Assembly (NCBI RefSeq): GCF_905147365.1
Contig: NC_056419.1
Coordinates: forward strand, 4,223,501 to 4,287,500
Direction of reading: 5' to 3'
Source: Aricia agestis
Lineage: Eukaryota > Arthropoda > Insecta > Lepidoptera > Lycaenidae
DNA: 64,000 nucleotides
A program made the position numbers and the translations under genes. The notes under the pieces were generated by a model. The model made no database searches. It was not told where the DNA came from and saw only the letters and a program-made list of their open reading frames with translations. Shown here piece by piece: positions 21,466 through 34,285 of the stretch (the stretch's first letter is position 1; every line of letters begins with the position of its first letter).

Positions 21466-23057
21466 CTTTAAATAATTATAAAAGATATCCCTTTTAATTT
21501 TAGTTTAGTATAAAAATTGCATTTTAAATTGATAGATACTTGCCTCAGAAAAGTAAGTTCCAATAATACCGCGTCGATAGCTTCTCGGTTATTGAGTTTT
21601 TTCAGTCGAAGTCTCTATGCGCTGAGGTTGTTTAAGAAAGTGACAATATTTATCGGATCCTGTATTGCGGACTTAATTTTTGTTCTTTTCTAGCAATTTC
21701 TTTGCTACGTTTAAGTATATCTTTTTTTTTTAATTTCTCATGTTTAGTAATGTTGGCTAAATACTCAATTGTTTTTTTATAGGATTCTAGATATCCGATA
21801 GATAATCGGGCAATCACTTTATTTCCGCGGCTTCGCCTATAATATGAATACCGGTTCGGAACAAAATGAAGCCCTTACATTGATACCGAGCTTTAGCTAC
21901 ATACATAACAACCATACAAATTTTACTTAAAATATGTTCAGTAGTTATTATATATAAATCACAAACAAAGATGAGTATATAAATTAGTACAATAATAAAT
22001 AATGTACCTAATCTGTCTATTTTCGGTTACATAGATGTACAATGTATTGTTAGCAACATAAGGCAGCCAACACTAATACATTAAGCATCTAATAATCTGT
22101 ATGTGCCTACTGCCTTGTTGAGATTTGAGGCAGTTAATCTCAGCGCTGATGTGCTAATCCATTACCGCCACAAGTAGATCGTGTATTGTTAATTTATCAT
22201 GTACTCGCTACATGCCATTAATTGGTGCGAATTTGTCTTTGACTATCCACGTGTTTCTTGACGTAATCTATTGTTACTGTCCTTGTAATGTATTGTTAAT
22301 TGTGGTTTATCATATAATATATTGTTTATAGATGAAAGCTTGTTGAAAGCTTTCTGTTTGTTGTGTGTGCTGTCATTTTGTGTTGTGTTTTTTTTTTTTG
22401 CAGATAGGTGGTTGCTAAGTGCGATGTTCAAAATAAGCTGCTGCTGCAGTCATTTTAGACTAGAATCGAGTCATGCTCAAAATTTTAATTACCTTCAGTA
22501 GTCAGTATTTATTTGGGTTTCTACTGGTTCATTTTCACTTCAAACTAAGTGTTAGTATAGGTACTGCATTTTTTAAATAAGTCGTTCAATATTGGACCAA
22601 GTTAAAATACATTCCATCGCATTGCAACGTTGTGATGTCAACTAACCCTTTGGCACTTTAATGTGATAGAGATTTAATATCGCTCTTTTGATGTAAAATT
22701 GTACTTTTGATGGTTCATAAAATACGCGGTAGGGCTTTTCATCCAACTACCTGGGGTTGTGCCTATTGCATTAATTCATATCGAATATAACCTATCATGC
22801 GATCGCCCCTTACACCCATGATTTCCCACGGCGGAGTTGTGAACTACAATGAAATATGCATGCATGACATACAGGCGTGAAATAACGTTAGGATCCAGCG
22901 AATCTGCACCCTCAACTATTCACAATAGTCGGGGTCGCGTGTTTCCATTGATAGACGGTACGAGCTATATCCTTGGTTATCATTACTTTCTAGATCTCAA
23001 GTGCTCATGACATTGTAGTCATACAATGACAAGAAATGTCGTGAGACTCTAATGACT
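21466..23057. other. No gene seen
   Basis: AT-rich, no supported features. A 62-codon minus-strand frame at 22243-22431 is lysine/asparagine-rich and unsupported. Confidence 0.5.
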
Positions 23058-23222
23058 GGTTTACACGAATTATCTAGATAAGTAGTCAACTTAATTTTAA
23101 CTTATGACTTTATACTTACTTAAATAAATTTGAACTTGCTACTTGCTACTAAATTTTGTGTTTACATGCAATTAATAACTTAAAATTAAGTTAACTACTT
23201 ATCAACTTAATACGTGTAAACC
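23058..23222. mobile_element. TIR element (MITE), about 165 bp
   Basis: Left end GGTTTACACGAATTATC, right end (rc) GGTTTACACGTATTAAG. Arms of about 48 bp with several mismatches continue through ATAAGTAGTCAACTTAATTT versus ATAAGTAGTTAACTTAATTT. The centre is AT-rich. TSD not clear. Non-coding. Confidence 0.75.
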
Positions 23223-24506
23223 TACCATAAGTTGCCAGATAGCTGTATGTTCCTGGTGTTGAAAGTGTACCGACTTTCAACATCAGATAATGAAAATGAT
23301 TATAATATTTTGTTACTTTTCAAAATTACAAATAAACATGTTAAATCTGTTAATAAAAACAGTTCATATAATATAAAGAAGAAGAAACGCTCAGCCTTTG
23401 GCTACTTTACTTACAAAACACTCATAAAATATCGTCCAAGCGCAGTGGAACCGCACACAACTTGCTTTGTCGATAAAAGTTGTGATATAATTTTTTGATA
23501 TCGTCAGACGAGTGCTTTGACACCGCCGAAGCGATTCCGATAAATTCGAATCTAAATCCAATATCGCAGTTACAAGTCGAAGAGGAATTTCTAAGGGGAT
23601 CATTCCTATTGAGCAACTCGTGCCAATGATTCCGTTCTGTGAAGCGCTTAGATGATTTCTGATATCATTCCTCAATTTAGCTATTTCGATTTTTTTGTTT
23701 TCCCAAATATAATATGTACCGATTAAATAAAAAATTCACGAATAATAGAAATTACACATAAAGAGTGATTAAGGTTTAATATTATTAATTACCTCAATGC
23801 GAAAATAATTAAATTGTTGCCGAGATGCGCTCCTAGGCGAACCTGCAGAAACTCAGTAACATTTTGAATGAAAGCATTTTTAAGCAATAAATTGCTTGAC
23901 GTCGTCGCCTTAAAAATCTCTGCAATGACACCAGTCATCATCTAAAATATACTAGTACTATATATTATAATACTAGTACTAGCAAGCAAGCACAGCAAGT
24001 ACTACAGTACTATCACCTCCCAAAATAAAATGAAGTAATCAGATTCGAGAAATCGATTGCAGACTTAACGAGCTTATTACGTTTCGAGTCCGACTAATTA
24101 AATTGATATTTGATCAATAAATATTAATCACGCCCGTCACATTAAGCAAGGTTCGAATTAATTTGACGTCAAGTAAAACGTAGTGATAATTAACTGAAAT
24201 ACCTCTATCTGGAGCCTTCAGATGCTCAAGATAACATCTGGCGGTGCGAACAGACTTTTAAGGGTCTCCACACCTCACGACACGATGGGAGCTTAATCTC
24301 CTGATGCATGATCTGCTGTCGGAATTTTGAGTTTCGGTTTTTAATGAGTTGGGGCTTTTGAATTTTGAATACATCTTTTTCTTGACGTAATATCTGTGGG
24401 GTGAATTTCTTTATTCTTAGCGGTATCTTCTAGTTTCTTACTTCTTGTTTGCTAAATCGTTATTTTTCTTTCAAGTTGGCTCAAGTGCTGTGGCTTTGGG
24501 GGTGAA
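23223..24506. other. No gene seen
   Basis: AT-rich. ACTAGTAC-type short palindromes cluster near 23950-24005 (AGTACTATA, ACTAGTACTAGCAAGCAAGC). Minus-strand open frames at 23391-23675 have no recognisable motif. Confidence 0.5.
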
Positions 24507-24548
24507 ATTCTTTGATGTAAGTATAATAAGATACTTACATCAAAGAAT
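24507..24548. repeat. Perfect hairpin, 18-bp arms
   Basis: ATTCTTTGATGTAAGTAT (24507-24524) and its exact inverse (24531-24548) with loop AATAAG. No flanking duplication visible. Confidence 0.9.
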
Positions 24549-26380
24549 GTATGTATTTAAAATTTATGTTTCTGAGTTCTATTTTATGTGATCAATCTGT
24601 ATATTGAATTTCGATTTTTGATTATTATTGTTAACTAGATCATATTAAATAGTCAAATCTATAATCTAATATAATGTATACATAATATAATATAATTTGA
24701 TTAGATACTAATATAATCTAATTAGATACACATTTGTCATTTTGTTAGTAACTTTCACAGTTCAAAGGTAAATTCTTTACGATTGTTTAAATCTAACGAT
24801 ATTATGTCGCATGCTGTCAGCACACTCTACGATCAGTCCTAGGGGAGCCAGTGTGTGGTCCGCTGTATTAGTCTCCTGAAGTCAAGATAGATACTTTCCG
24901 TCTGAATAAATTACCGTTCATTACGTGAGCGAATGTTTTATGGCGCAGGATGTCGTGATTTTAAATAGGCCGCCATGTTTTTTTACAATAATGTCTTGGA
25001 TCGCGCGAATACCTCGTTTTGCAGAATTGCTTTTATGTTAGATTGTTAAGTGTCATTATGTTTTTTGCTAGTGATTGCGGATTTTATTGCAAATTGTAGT
25101 CCAGTTTGTTGTATATTTTTTCTGTAACTAAGTTACGATTCGACTACTTCAAGACATTTAAAAGTTGTAATATGTTTATACAGATAAAATTATTTTCAAC
25201 CAGAATTCAGTATTTATTTATGTTTGCAACTGTAACTGAGTCTGAAGTTTAAGATTTAACTATTTCCATTTTTCCATTTACAAACCAGTTACTATTTTGT
25301 ATAATTTCATCGAAAACAATCTTAAGTTTCAGTTATTTATAGTTTTGATAGTGAGCAACTGATTTCCTGGAACTGAGAATATTAGGTTTTGATCTAAAAT
25401 CTAGATAGCATAGAAATCTTTGAACTTACTGTTACTGTATAGTGTGCGTTCTAAGTCTTTCGACCATTTAGTTCGCACTCGCTATAGACTTCCGACTTTA
25501 CGGGTGCATTAGATTTTATAACCAGTCGAAGTCTTGTACCTCCTTACCATAATTTACTGTTACTATAGTTTGAATTCTAGTGCACTTTTTAAATATGCTC
25601 ATTATTATTTATCAACCCTGTAGTAGTTACCTTTTTAATGTATTTGTGTCTTAAATCACTTCACTAATGTGTCATACAAAGGCAAGTAATTATGTGTAGT
25701 CGTTTAGGTTTAGTACCTATTACTTGATATTTAGATGCAACTAATAATTTCAAAATATTATTGTACATAATATGACTTGTAAATTACCTATATTATGCTT
25801 CCAGCCTAATATATTTATAAATAAAACGATTTACTATTAATTCTTCTATCACATTATCTACTAATACTTCTATCGCAGATTCCAGGAAATGCTATTGTAT
25901 TCTATTGTTGTCGCGATCACCGGTGCTCTTATGCTGCTTGAAGAATTAAGCTTATTGACATAATTAATATCTACAATAATTCTTAGTAGCCAGCGATGTA
26001 AACGATCCTTTACATAAGTACTTCAAAGTGGATGTGCGTTAATTTCATTCCAGCGAGCATTTTAAACATGATACGTCAAGTGCAAAAATATGAATAAGAA
26101 CACATTTCCTACATTTTAAGAGTATCTGCGTCTCACCTTGATACATTGTATTCAACGTGTAACGGCTCCGATATGCTACTACAATCGTTCCAGTAACTTG
26201 TAAGCTTGTTATAGATTTTGCTTATTTGTCAACTTACTTCAGAATATCGATTTAAGACAAGGAATGAATGGCCAATTTACGTCATTAGGGCATATGGTCA
26301 GAAACTTTACCGTTTGTTTGTGTTTTTCGCTGCCTAAACAGTCTTCTAAAATTATTAAGACGTTGGAGTATCTTTTTTAG
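24549..26380. other. No gene seen
   Basis: AT-rich without open frames above 60 codons. Nothing recognisable. Confidence 0.55.
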
Positions 26381-26692
26381 ACGTGGGAGAGCCACGCTTC
26401 GGCACAAATGGGCTGGCTCGACCGGAGAAATACCACGTTCTCACAGAAAACCGGCGTGAAACAGCGCCTGCGCTGTGTTTCGTCGAGTGAGTGAGTTTAC
26501 CGGAGGCCCAATCCTCTACCCTATTCCTACCGTCCCCTATTCCCTTCCCATCCCTACCCTCCCCTATTCTGTCTTAAAAGGCCGGCAACGCACCTACAGC
26601 TCTTCTGATGCTACGAGTGTCCATGGGCGACGGAGGTTGCTTTTCATCAGGTGACCCGTTTGATCGTTTGCCCCTCATTTCATAAAAAAAAA
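26381..26692 (+). mobile_element. SINE-like repeat, full-length copy
   Basis: Starts ACGTGGGAGAGCCACGCTTC and ends CATTTCATAAAAAAAAA. All landmarks of the family are present. The pyrimidine tract is shorter than in the 19.1 kb copy. A few substitutions (GTTTGATCGTTTG) mark it as moderately old. Confidence 0.9.
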
Positions 26693-27233
26693 TCTACGTT
26701 TTATCTATAACTGTTTCCCTGGCAAATTAGGCTAAGGATAGGATCAATTTTATTTTAACTAAAAACTTGTTTAAGCCTTGCAAGCTCCTTTTTTTCAGGC
26801 AAGTTACTAGCATGTGTCATCGAGCATAACGCGACACGATACAAGGAGATAACCTAACATATTCTGACGCTGTATATTATACCTTTAAATACCGTTGCTG
26901 CAACTGGAGTGTAAAATGCTATTTTGGTTTTACATGAGCTTGGTTTATAGTGTGAATGGCTCTGTAAAGATTGTGACACGATAGCCGTGAAGATGATGGA
27001 TTGGTTATTTTAAATTTATAATTTCTTTGTTTATGATGGAATCGCAGTTTAAAATGTTTTTTTCGTAGTGCACGCTAAAGACGTGTAAGTGATTCATAAT
27101 TCTAACTAATTATGTCGGTTGATGGTGCTTTTAATAAAGTGAATGACTAGTTTTTCTTTTGTGTGGTTTCTTTCTATGAAATAATGAACAGAGTGATAGA
27201 TACTCAAAATTTTTTGAAAATATGTATCTTAGT
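26693..27233. other. No gene seen
   Basis: AT-rich, no supported features. Confidence 0.55.
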
Positions 27234-27375
27234 ATTTCTATTGAGTGTGTTCTGTGTTTGTGTCTACCTCTTCACGCCCAAACCGCTGAACCGATTTTGC
27301 TGAAATTTGATACTGAGATACTTTGAGTCCGAGGAAAGGACATAGGATATTTTTTATCCCGGAAAAATGTATGGT
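27234..27375 (+). mobile_element. Helitron-like family H1, fragment
   Basis: CTCTTCACGCCCAAACCGCT, GAACCGATTTTGCTGAAATT, TTTGAGTCCGAGGAAAGGAC and TATCCCGGAAAAATGTATGG match the middle of the 50.9 kb copy. Both ends are missing. Confidence 0.75.
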
Positions 27376-27733
27376 TCTAATGTAGTACATAAAAACACTG
27401 TTATTACATTCGGTAGTTTTCAATGCTTATTGTTTTATTGTGTGTTTGGAAAAGTTATTGTGTGCTACCCCATGAAAGTGACCGTGACTGAACCCATTAA
27501 GGCAGCATCTTGGGGTCAGCGATTAATTCGCAACTTGTTGATGATCATAGTGTTTGCTCGTCACGGACCCCACACATTCGTCACGTGACCACCCCTCCGC
27601 AAAGAGTAAGCGGACAGACGAGACTGATCATATTTTGTACCTATTTGGTTTAATGAAGTAGTAGGTAATAAACGTTATTTAAGATTAATATAATAGATAC
27701 CTAGATATTTCCTGCAACTTCCTTTGCACAGTA
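27376..27733. other. No gene seen
   Basis: No supported features. A 73-codon frame (27367-27588) overlaps the Helitron-like fragment and is not convincing. Confidence 0.5.
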
Positions 27734-28058
27734 TTTTTTTTATGAAATAAGGGGGCAAACGACCAAACGGGTCACCTGATAGAAAGCAACTTCCGTCGCC
27801 CATGGACACTCGCAGCATCAGAAGAGGTGCAGATGCGTTGCCGGCCTTTTAAGAGGGAATAGGGGAGGGTAGGCAAGGGAATAAGGGAGGGTAGGGAAGG
27901 AAATAGGAGAGGGTAGGGAAGAGAAAAGGGTAGGGGATTGGGCCTCACTCACTCGGCGAAACACAGCGCAAGCGCGGTTTCGAGCCGGTTTTCTGTGAGC
28001 CCGTGGTATTTCTCCGATCGAGCCGGCCCATTTTTGTCGAAGCATGGCTCTCCCACGT
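27734..28058 (-). mobile_element. SINE-like repeat, nearly full-length copy
   Basis: T-rich end on the left, ACGTGGGAGAGCC start on the right. Purine tract with several GGGTAGG units. A short deletion removes the CCGGTAAA part between GGGCC and TCACTCACTC. Other landmarks intact. Confidence 0.88.
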
Positions 28059-29763
28059 CAGGATACGTTTATCGTGTGGTCACTATCAGTGGTAACCCTA
28101 TGTACGAACTCTGCCACTATCCTAGGACGCTACCGCCCCCAGGACCCCATAGGATGCTGCCGCCCATAGGCCATGGCCTATACTGCCTATACAAAAATCC
28201 AGAGGTGATAACTGCACATTCTACCGAAATGAAAACTTTCCTAAGTCCTTCACCGAGATACACAATATCAGCTCAATTTTAAGTAGGTATTATTTTAGAA
28301 ATCGGTTCAGCGGGCTCTTATTAAAATAATTGACACGCATTCGTAATTATATTGTTAGTACCTATGGGTTTTTGTAAAGCTTCGTAAAGCCATAAGCTCA
28401 AAAGAGCTTTTTCGACGTTACTAATGGCATATCAAATCATAAAAGCACACCTTTGTGTAAATTACTGCTTAGTTCCAAAGCGAAGCTTTTGGTGCGAGCG
28501 TTCTAGTTGTTTTCAGCATTCATTTGAAGTGTTAGTACGGTGAAAGACAGATTCGTTTTTTCACTTTTTGACTTAAATATGCCTCAGTGATAAGGTTTAA
28601 AAATGGTAAAACATTTCGGTCTACGGCTGTACATAATATATATAAAGTTAAAGCTTTTAATCACACATAAATTGAAATTAGAAATAAAAGTATGATTTTT
28701 AAATTACTTTCAATTCAAAGTTTACTTGCCTTTGTCTGAAGATAAGAAAACTTATATGACGATCAAATACAGCGCATCTTTTGTTATTTAAAAGCTGGGT
28801 AGGCAGTAAGAGGGGATATTATGTCACAATATTATGTCTAAAACATAGTATCATCAAAGTATGTTATGTAGTAGCAGTACATAAGTCCTATCTTGTTTAT
28901 TTTTATACAAAATATTTGAAATCGAAATACAAACAAATACACGAACAAACGGAGAAAATATATTGAAAATTCTTTGATGATTGCACCCTAAGGTGAAATG
29001 GCTTATTAGGGGAAGTTAGAAGTTTGGGGTCGAGTCACCTATACGAGTCTACCTAAACGCATCTCCCTTTTTTCGGTGGCATTAGAAAGAGAGGGAGAAC
29101 ATGACAATAGCATATGCCTCGGAGACGAGATAACAGGCTCAGGGGAAGGTTTTAAGTTAAGGGTGAGACGTCAAGTATTATGAATCAAAAGACTAATGAC
29201 GTCGGTCATATCAATTTGGATAATGTTACGTGTCGATACGGCTGGTTTGGGGTAAGAAAACCCATACTTTTAGGGTAAAACCCTATTAGGTATGCCTATA
29301 GGGGCACTGTATTGGAAATGTATATGCTTTTGTTTTGATAGATTATTGTTTAGAACCTTTTTACTGAAGGTCGAACTGGTTCTAAATATTAAAAATAAAG
29401 GATATTGACGTTTCGCCCAGTCGATTTTTATTGTCTGGGAGCACGGCAGTGCTCCAGCCAAGCTTTTTAGCAAAGGCACGGCCGTACCATACTTTTCTCG
29501 ATGTAGTTTGCGGCTTTTTCACACCCCCTTTATCTTCGATGTTAACCAACCTAGGGATTTAGAATTTCGGTGACTAGGAGCAAGTATTAAAACTAGCTTA
29601 ACCTCAAAATTACATAACATTTCGATAAATAGTTTAATAGTTACGGATGATACTACATTTTGTCATTTACTGACTGACAGATCATCAAAATTCTAAGGTA
29701 CTTCTAGCAGACTTACAACCTTGAAATTTGGCAATAAGGTAGGTAGTTATCCACAATGAAAGG
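28059..29763. other. Unassigned stretch
   Basis: No gene seen. At 28120-28175 two imperfect ~20-bp direct copies (TAGGACGCTACCGCCC and TAGGATGCTGCCGCCC) form a small GC-rich tandem. The 61-codon plus frame at 28781-28966 and the minus frame at 29270-29479 are not supported. Confidence 0.5.
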
Positions 29764-30190
29764 AAAAATAGGCCAAGTGCGAGTCGGACTGACGTACATA
29801 GGGTTCCGTACCGTAAAGTATGGGAGCCCCCCTTAAATCACAAGTTTATGTACTTTTTATTACTTATTATTAAAGTTGAAATACAATTAAGTATTTTCTG
29901 AAATTTTCAAAAACCTTACTTTTACCATTATGGATATAGAGCAAAAAAGGGCAAAAAAACGTGTTTGTTGTATGAGACCTCCGATTAATCATTTATTTTA
30001 TTTTAGTTGGACTATTAGCTTTTATAGCGACAATAAAAGTACATAATTTGTGAAAAATTAAAATATCTAGCTATTGCGGTTCTCGAGATCTAGCCTCGTG
30101 ACACACGGACGGACGACAGACAGACAGCGAATTCTAGACTCATTAGGAATAGGCTCCCGTTTTCATCATTTGGGCAAGGAAACCTAAAAA
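29764..30190 (+). repeat. Interspersed repeat G, short copy (427 bp)
   Basis: Begins AAAATAGGCCAAGTGCGAGT and ends GGCAAGGAAACCTAAAAA. It shares termini (in opposite orientation) with the longer copies at 11949-12626 and 33501-34490, but has a different, shorter interior: GGGTTCCGTACCGTA, GGGAGCCCCCCTTAAAT, a TTGTGAAAAATTAAAATATC block and a degenerate GACGGACGACAGACAGACAG tract. Non-coding. Confidence 0.7.
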
Positions 30191-30732
30191 CTGAAAAGTA
30201 TAATATAACTTTATTAAATAAAAGAAAATATTTTTATGTTTGTGTTGTGGCTTTACAAGAACATTAAAAATGAGTTTCAACTTCATAATAGTTATTTTAC
30301 GTACAAAAGGAAAAATAGTGTTAACAAAGTTTACAATGAAACTATGATAATTAAATTCGATTAAAATATAAATGAAATCAGAACTGCGAATTACGATGTA
30401 CACTCCATACTCGCTCGATAGATGGTGTAGCACTCCCTTTATATCGCGGTATCGCTTATTTGCGGAGTATAATTAGTATGGTTTAAAAAATCCGGGATAG
30501 GTCGTAATACTCAATCGAAAGTAACATCGGTGCACGAATAACCTCCTGAAAGTTCAGAAGTAATTGGGCTATCGTCATAGAATTTGTACTTTGTAGAAGT
30601 ACCTACCTGTTATTATCAATTAATTTTACGACCTAGAATATATACCTAGAGATAGAGAATGGGTGCTAAGCTAAGTACAGAAAAGTTTTAACGTGACCTG
30701 AAAAGAAAAGAAACCTTAAAAAAAGAAATGAA
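30191..30732. other. No gene seen
   Basis: AT-rich. A 96-codon minus frame (30143-30433) is lysine/phenylalanine-rich, unsupported, and overlaps repeat G. Confidence 0.5.
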
Positions 30733-31268
30733 ATCCCACCAAAACATTAAATGTAAACAGGAGCCAAGCAAAATATTGCATAGCCATGGAATATATCTAT
30801 CGTAAAAAGTTTTCAGATCACACTCAAGCCAAGCCTTCAACTTATTTTGTAATTTAAATCAACATTCAGTGAATTTATCAATAGTTTTCTTTATTTTATA
30901 ATTATTATAGTGGCTTGGCAATGAGCACTAGAGAAATAATCAGCGACTGATTGGATTTATTGGGTACCATCCTCCACATGCGTCGTTACATACTAAAAAA
31001 CACTTTACGCTTGCCGTTTGTGTGAGTATGAACTAACCCAAATATGAAGTTTTATACTTATTTGTTTTTCTTGTGCTCATTGCCGAGCCACTATAATAAT
31101 TATAAAATAAAGAAAACTATTGATAAATTCACTGAATGTTGATTTCAATTACAAAATAAGTTGAAGGCTTGGCTTGAATGTGATCTGAAAACTTTTTACG
31201 ATAGATATATTCCATGGCTATGCAATATTTTGCTTGGCTCCTTTTTACATTTAATGTTTTGGTGGGAT
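30733..31268. mobile_element. Foldback/long-TIR element, complete copy (536 bp)
   Basis: Ends ATCCCACCAAAACATTAAAT and its inverse. The left arm 30733-30930 and right arm 31073-31268 are about 195 bp each and close to identical. They contain GGAGCCAAGCAAAATATTGC, ATATCTATCGTAAAAAG, AAGCCAAGCCTTCAACTTA and TGGCTTGGCAATGAGCAC. A unique spacer of about 140 bp separates them. A partial copy lies at 11123-11476. No transposase; TSD not identified. The transcript would form a very long hairpin. Confidence 0.9.
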
Positions 31269-31527
31269 CACTTTTTTAAGAAATTATTCATAATAAGCTC
31301 CTTGATGTAAACGTTTTTTAATATACTTATATCCAGTTGAAGTTAATATTATGGTCTAATTATTCACCTATAACAACAAGCGGATTCTAAACAATTGTAT
31401 TGAAAATATTTTTAGTAGAGTTTAGGCAAAATGTTATGCAGCTCAAAGAGGTCTTTTGATGATTTGTAAATAATATTTTTAATGTAAAGCTTTTATGAGG
31501 CGAGTTTGGGTTGTTGTCTGTAGAATG

Positions 31528-31844
31528 TTTTTTTTTATGAAATAAGGGGGCAAATGAGCAAACGGGTCACCTGATGAAAAGCAACTTCCGTCGCCCATGG
31601 ACACTCGCAGCATCAGAAGAGCTGCAGGTGCGTTGCCGGCCTTTTAAGAGGGAATAGGGTAATAGGGGAGGGAAGGGATTTGGGGAGGGTAGGGAAGGGA
31701 ATAGGGTAGGGGAATGGGCCTCCGGTAAACTCACTCACTCGGCGAAACTCAGCGCAAGCGCTGTTTCACGTCGGTTTTCTGTGAGAACGCGGTATTTCTC
31801 TGGTCCAGCCAGCCCATTCGTGCCGAAGCATGGCTCTCCCACGT
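31528..31844 (-). mobile_element. SINE-like repeat, full-length copy
   Basis: T run and TATGAAATAAGGGGGC on the left, ACGTGGGAGAGCC start on the right. All landmarks present. Purine tract includes GGGTAATAGGGGAGGG. Confidence 0.9.
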
Positions 31845-32774
31845 GTGTTGTTTTAATATTTTCTTCAATAAGGAAAATTAATGTCTTTCTATGAGCTACT
31901 GTGCTTATAATATTTAATTAGCTACTAGACGACATGGTAAATTTTCTATCACTTTCCTGCTAAAATAAACCTTCCACAAAGATTTTAATACTAAAATTAG
32001 CCAAATCGTTTCAGCCGCTCCCGAGTTATATTGGAGAAAGAAAATTGAAAATTCACTTTTATATAAATTAAGAACTTCTTATTAAAAAACTACATTACAT
32101 GAGGTAAGGTGAGGCTAATGCAGCTAAATACTTTATACAACACAGACATAGAACAAGATACCACATTTGTATGAAAACGGGCGTGCCACTTTTTTATAGC
32201 TACTGTGACGTACCGATGATCAGAAAAGTGCACATTATCTAGGCCAACGTTTATATTTAAATTTCTACAGCTCAATACAGCACTTTTAGGCATTTAGACA
32301 TTTTTAAAATTCCGGTTGACGTCCGATTCCGATAGCAGACTAAAGAACAGACTTTCGAAAGACGAGCATTGCTCGTCGTTTGGGAGCGAAGTACATACAC
32401 GTGCGATATCTATCATGATCTATGTCTGTGTTATACAATGTCTCTACACTAATAACATTGCATTGACTATTACAACATACAATTAATAGACAGGTTTTAG
32501 ATGACAAGGATTACCAGCTAATAAACGCTGATTACCGTGTAGGTGTAAACCAAATATTACATGGGTATTATTAAGTTTAATCAACACACGCTACAACATG
32601 TCAATATCAACAGCCATTTACAGGTCTAAGGCTGCAAACTAAAGCCGCCATCTTGATTTTAATAACACTTCAAGAAAGCTGTACAGACGCACAAAACCCT
32701 GGCAATGCATGTGATTCAGTTATTGTTATGTTTGAATGACCGAGAATAAAACTAACGCTGGTAATATTGAGTGA
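31845..32774. other. No gene seen
   Basis: AT-rich. CCAAATCGTTTCAGCCGCTC near 32000 resembles the CGGTTCAGC core of Helitron-like repeats in minus orientation, too short to call. Nothing else recognised. Confidence 0.5.
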
Positions 32775-32938
32775 TAACTGCTTATAATCTGCGCGCGATC
32801 AGAATGGGATGGAACCTTGTAGAAATAGAAAATGACAGTTTACAATACAATTTTTTGACGTTTACCGACGCTACGGTTGGCTAGCCGTCAACGCGTGTCT
32901 CAGTTCCAAAAGGTGGCATTCTGATCGCGCGCGGATTA
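32775..32938. mobile_element. TIR element (MITE), 164 bp, TA duplication
   Basis: Left TAATCTGCGCGCGATCAGAA, right (rc) TAATCCGCGCGCGATCAGAA. Arms are about 24 bp, with weaker pairing inward (GGGATGGAACC versus CCACCTTTTGGAAC). The interior has AACGCGTGTCTCAG. TA on both sides. Non-coding. Confidence 0.75.
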
Positions 32939-33344
32939 TACCGATGCGACCCTATGACGATTTCAATGACGTCATTCAAGTGTCATCAAAATATTGATAG
33001 GTCTTATAATGATACGTTAAAGTCTAGAGTTTTCTCTGTCATTTTTCACTCTTTTGAGTCTCCCTGCAAACAAATGGGACAGTACAATCAGTGAAAGACT
33101 GAATCTGGCGTTCCAGCAACCAGATATTCTACTTCATATTATTTACACTGTACATAATATTATAGTGTTTAGTGTGTACAGTATATCAGTGTACGTGTAA
33201 ATGACGTCTGTAGGGTATCGGCTAATATTATATTACCGGAAGTAATGGGTGGGAGCGATTCTGTCAATATTTGCCAACTCATCGATCCTGGTAGGGGATC
33301 GATGATTCACATCTTGATAATACGCTATTTAAACTTGCTAAATT
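32939..33344. other. No gene seen
   Basis: Only a 9-bp perfect hairpin (CATCGATCC/GGATCGATG) near 33281-33305. Confidence 0.5.
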
Positions 33345-33470
33345 TATGGCCTCTTTCACAATTTCCTGATAAAGTGCCGGATAGGCTATCCACCACTTAA
33401 ATTGACAGATAGAGTATGGAGAATCTGTCAAGTAAGTTGTGGATATCCTGTCCGGCACTTTAAGCCCTTA
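33345..33470. mobile_element. MITE, palindromic, GATAAAGTGCCGG family, copy 1
   Basis: TTCCTGATAAAGTGCCGGAT, then GGCTATCCACCACTTAA and GACAGAT, with the inverse half AAGTTGTGGATATCCTGTCC and GGCACTTTAAGCC. A second copy starts at 45170 and shares the first half almost exactly. Non-coding. Confidence 0.75.
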
Positions 33471-33799
33471 GTCTAATCTAAGTGTTATAAAAAATCAGAT
33501 TTTTTAAGGGTTCCGTAGCCAACTGGCAAAAAACGCCCTTATAGATTCGTCATGTCTATATGTCTGTCTGTCGGTCCGTCCGTATGTCACAGCCACTTTT
33601 CTCCGAAACTAAAATCTGAGCTATACTATAGAAACTCGGTAAATTGATGTAATCTTTGAACCGCATTAAGATTTTGATACAAAAATAGAAAAAAATGAAA
33701 ATTTTAGGGGTCTCCATAGTTATAACTAAAACAAAATTTTATTTTCATCTAACCTAATATTAATTGTAATTTTGTAACATTTTTTTTTTTATCTTAGCT

Positions 33800-34022
33800 T
33801 TTTCTTATAATATAATAGGTCTGTATTAGAACTAAGAGTTTTTGTAGTATTTAAGATTAGTTTGCTTCACTTTACTTATGCGATTTCTTTATTTCCCTTG
33901 TAGATGTGGAAGAGGGATGTTGTCTGATACAGGCTAAGCCTACTAGGTAGCTTCCATCATTGTACTTTAACTGTAACTTTTGTAAATGAAATAAAGATTA
34001 TTATTATTATTATTATTATTAA
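33800..34022 (+). mobile_element. 3' end of a LINE, ATT-repeat tail
   Basis: Ends TGTAAATGAAATAAAGATTA followed by ATT repeats (33998-34022), with a poly-A signal AATAAA at 33990-33995. The sequence is absent from the corresponding place of repeat G copy 1, so it is an insertion. Short-repeat tails rather than poly-A are known in CR1- and RTE-related LINEs. The clade cannot be told from this non-coding piece. Confidence 0.5.
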
Positions 34023-34285
34023 TATGCGTGTGGGATATCTATAGATAGGTCTTCAAAAATCATATCGAGGTTTCTAATATCATTTTTTGCTAACCTGAAT
34101 AGTTTGCGAGAGAGACTCTTCCAAAGTGATAAAAAGTGTCCCCCCCCCCTCCTCTAACTTCTAAAGTATAAGTAATGATAAGTCTAAAAAAATATATAAT
34201 GTAGGTACATTACTATAAAAACTACCAACGAAAATTGGTTTGAACGAGATCTAGCAAGTAGTATTTTATACGTCAATCATCATAA

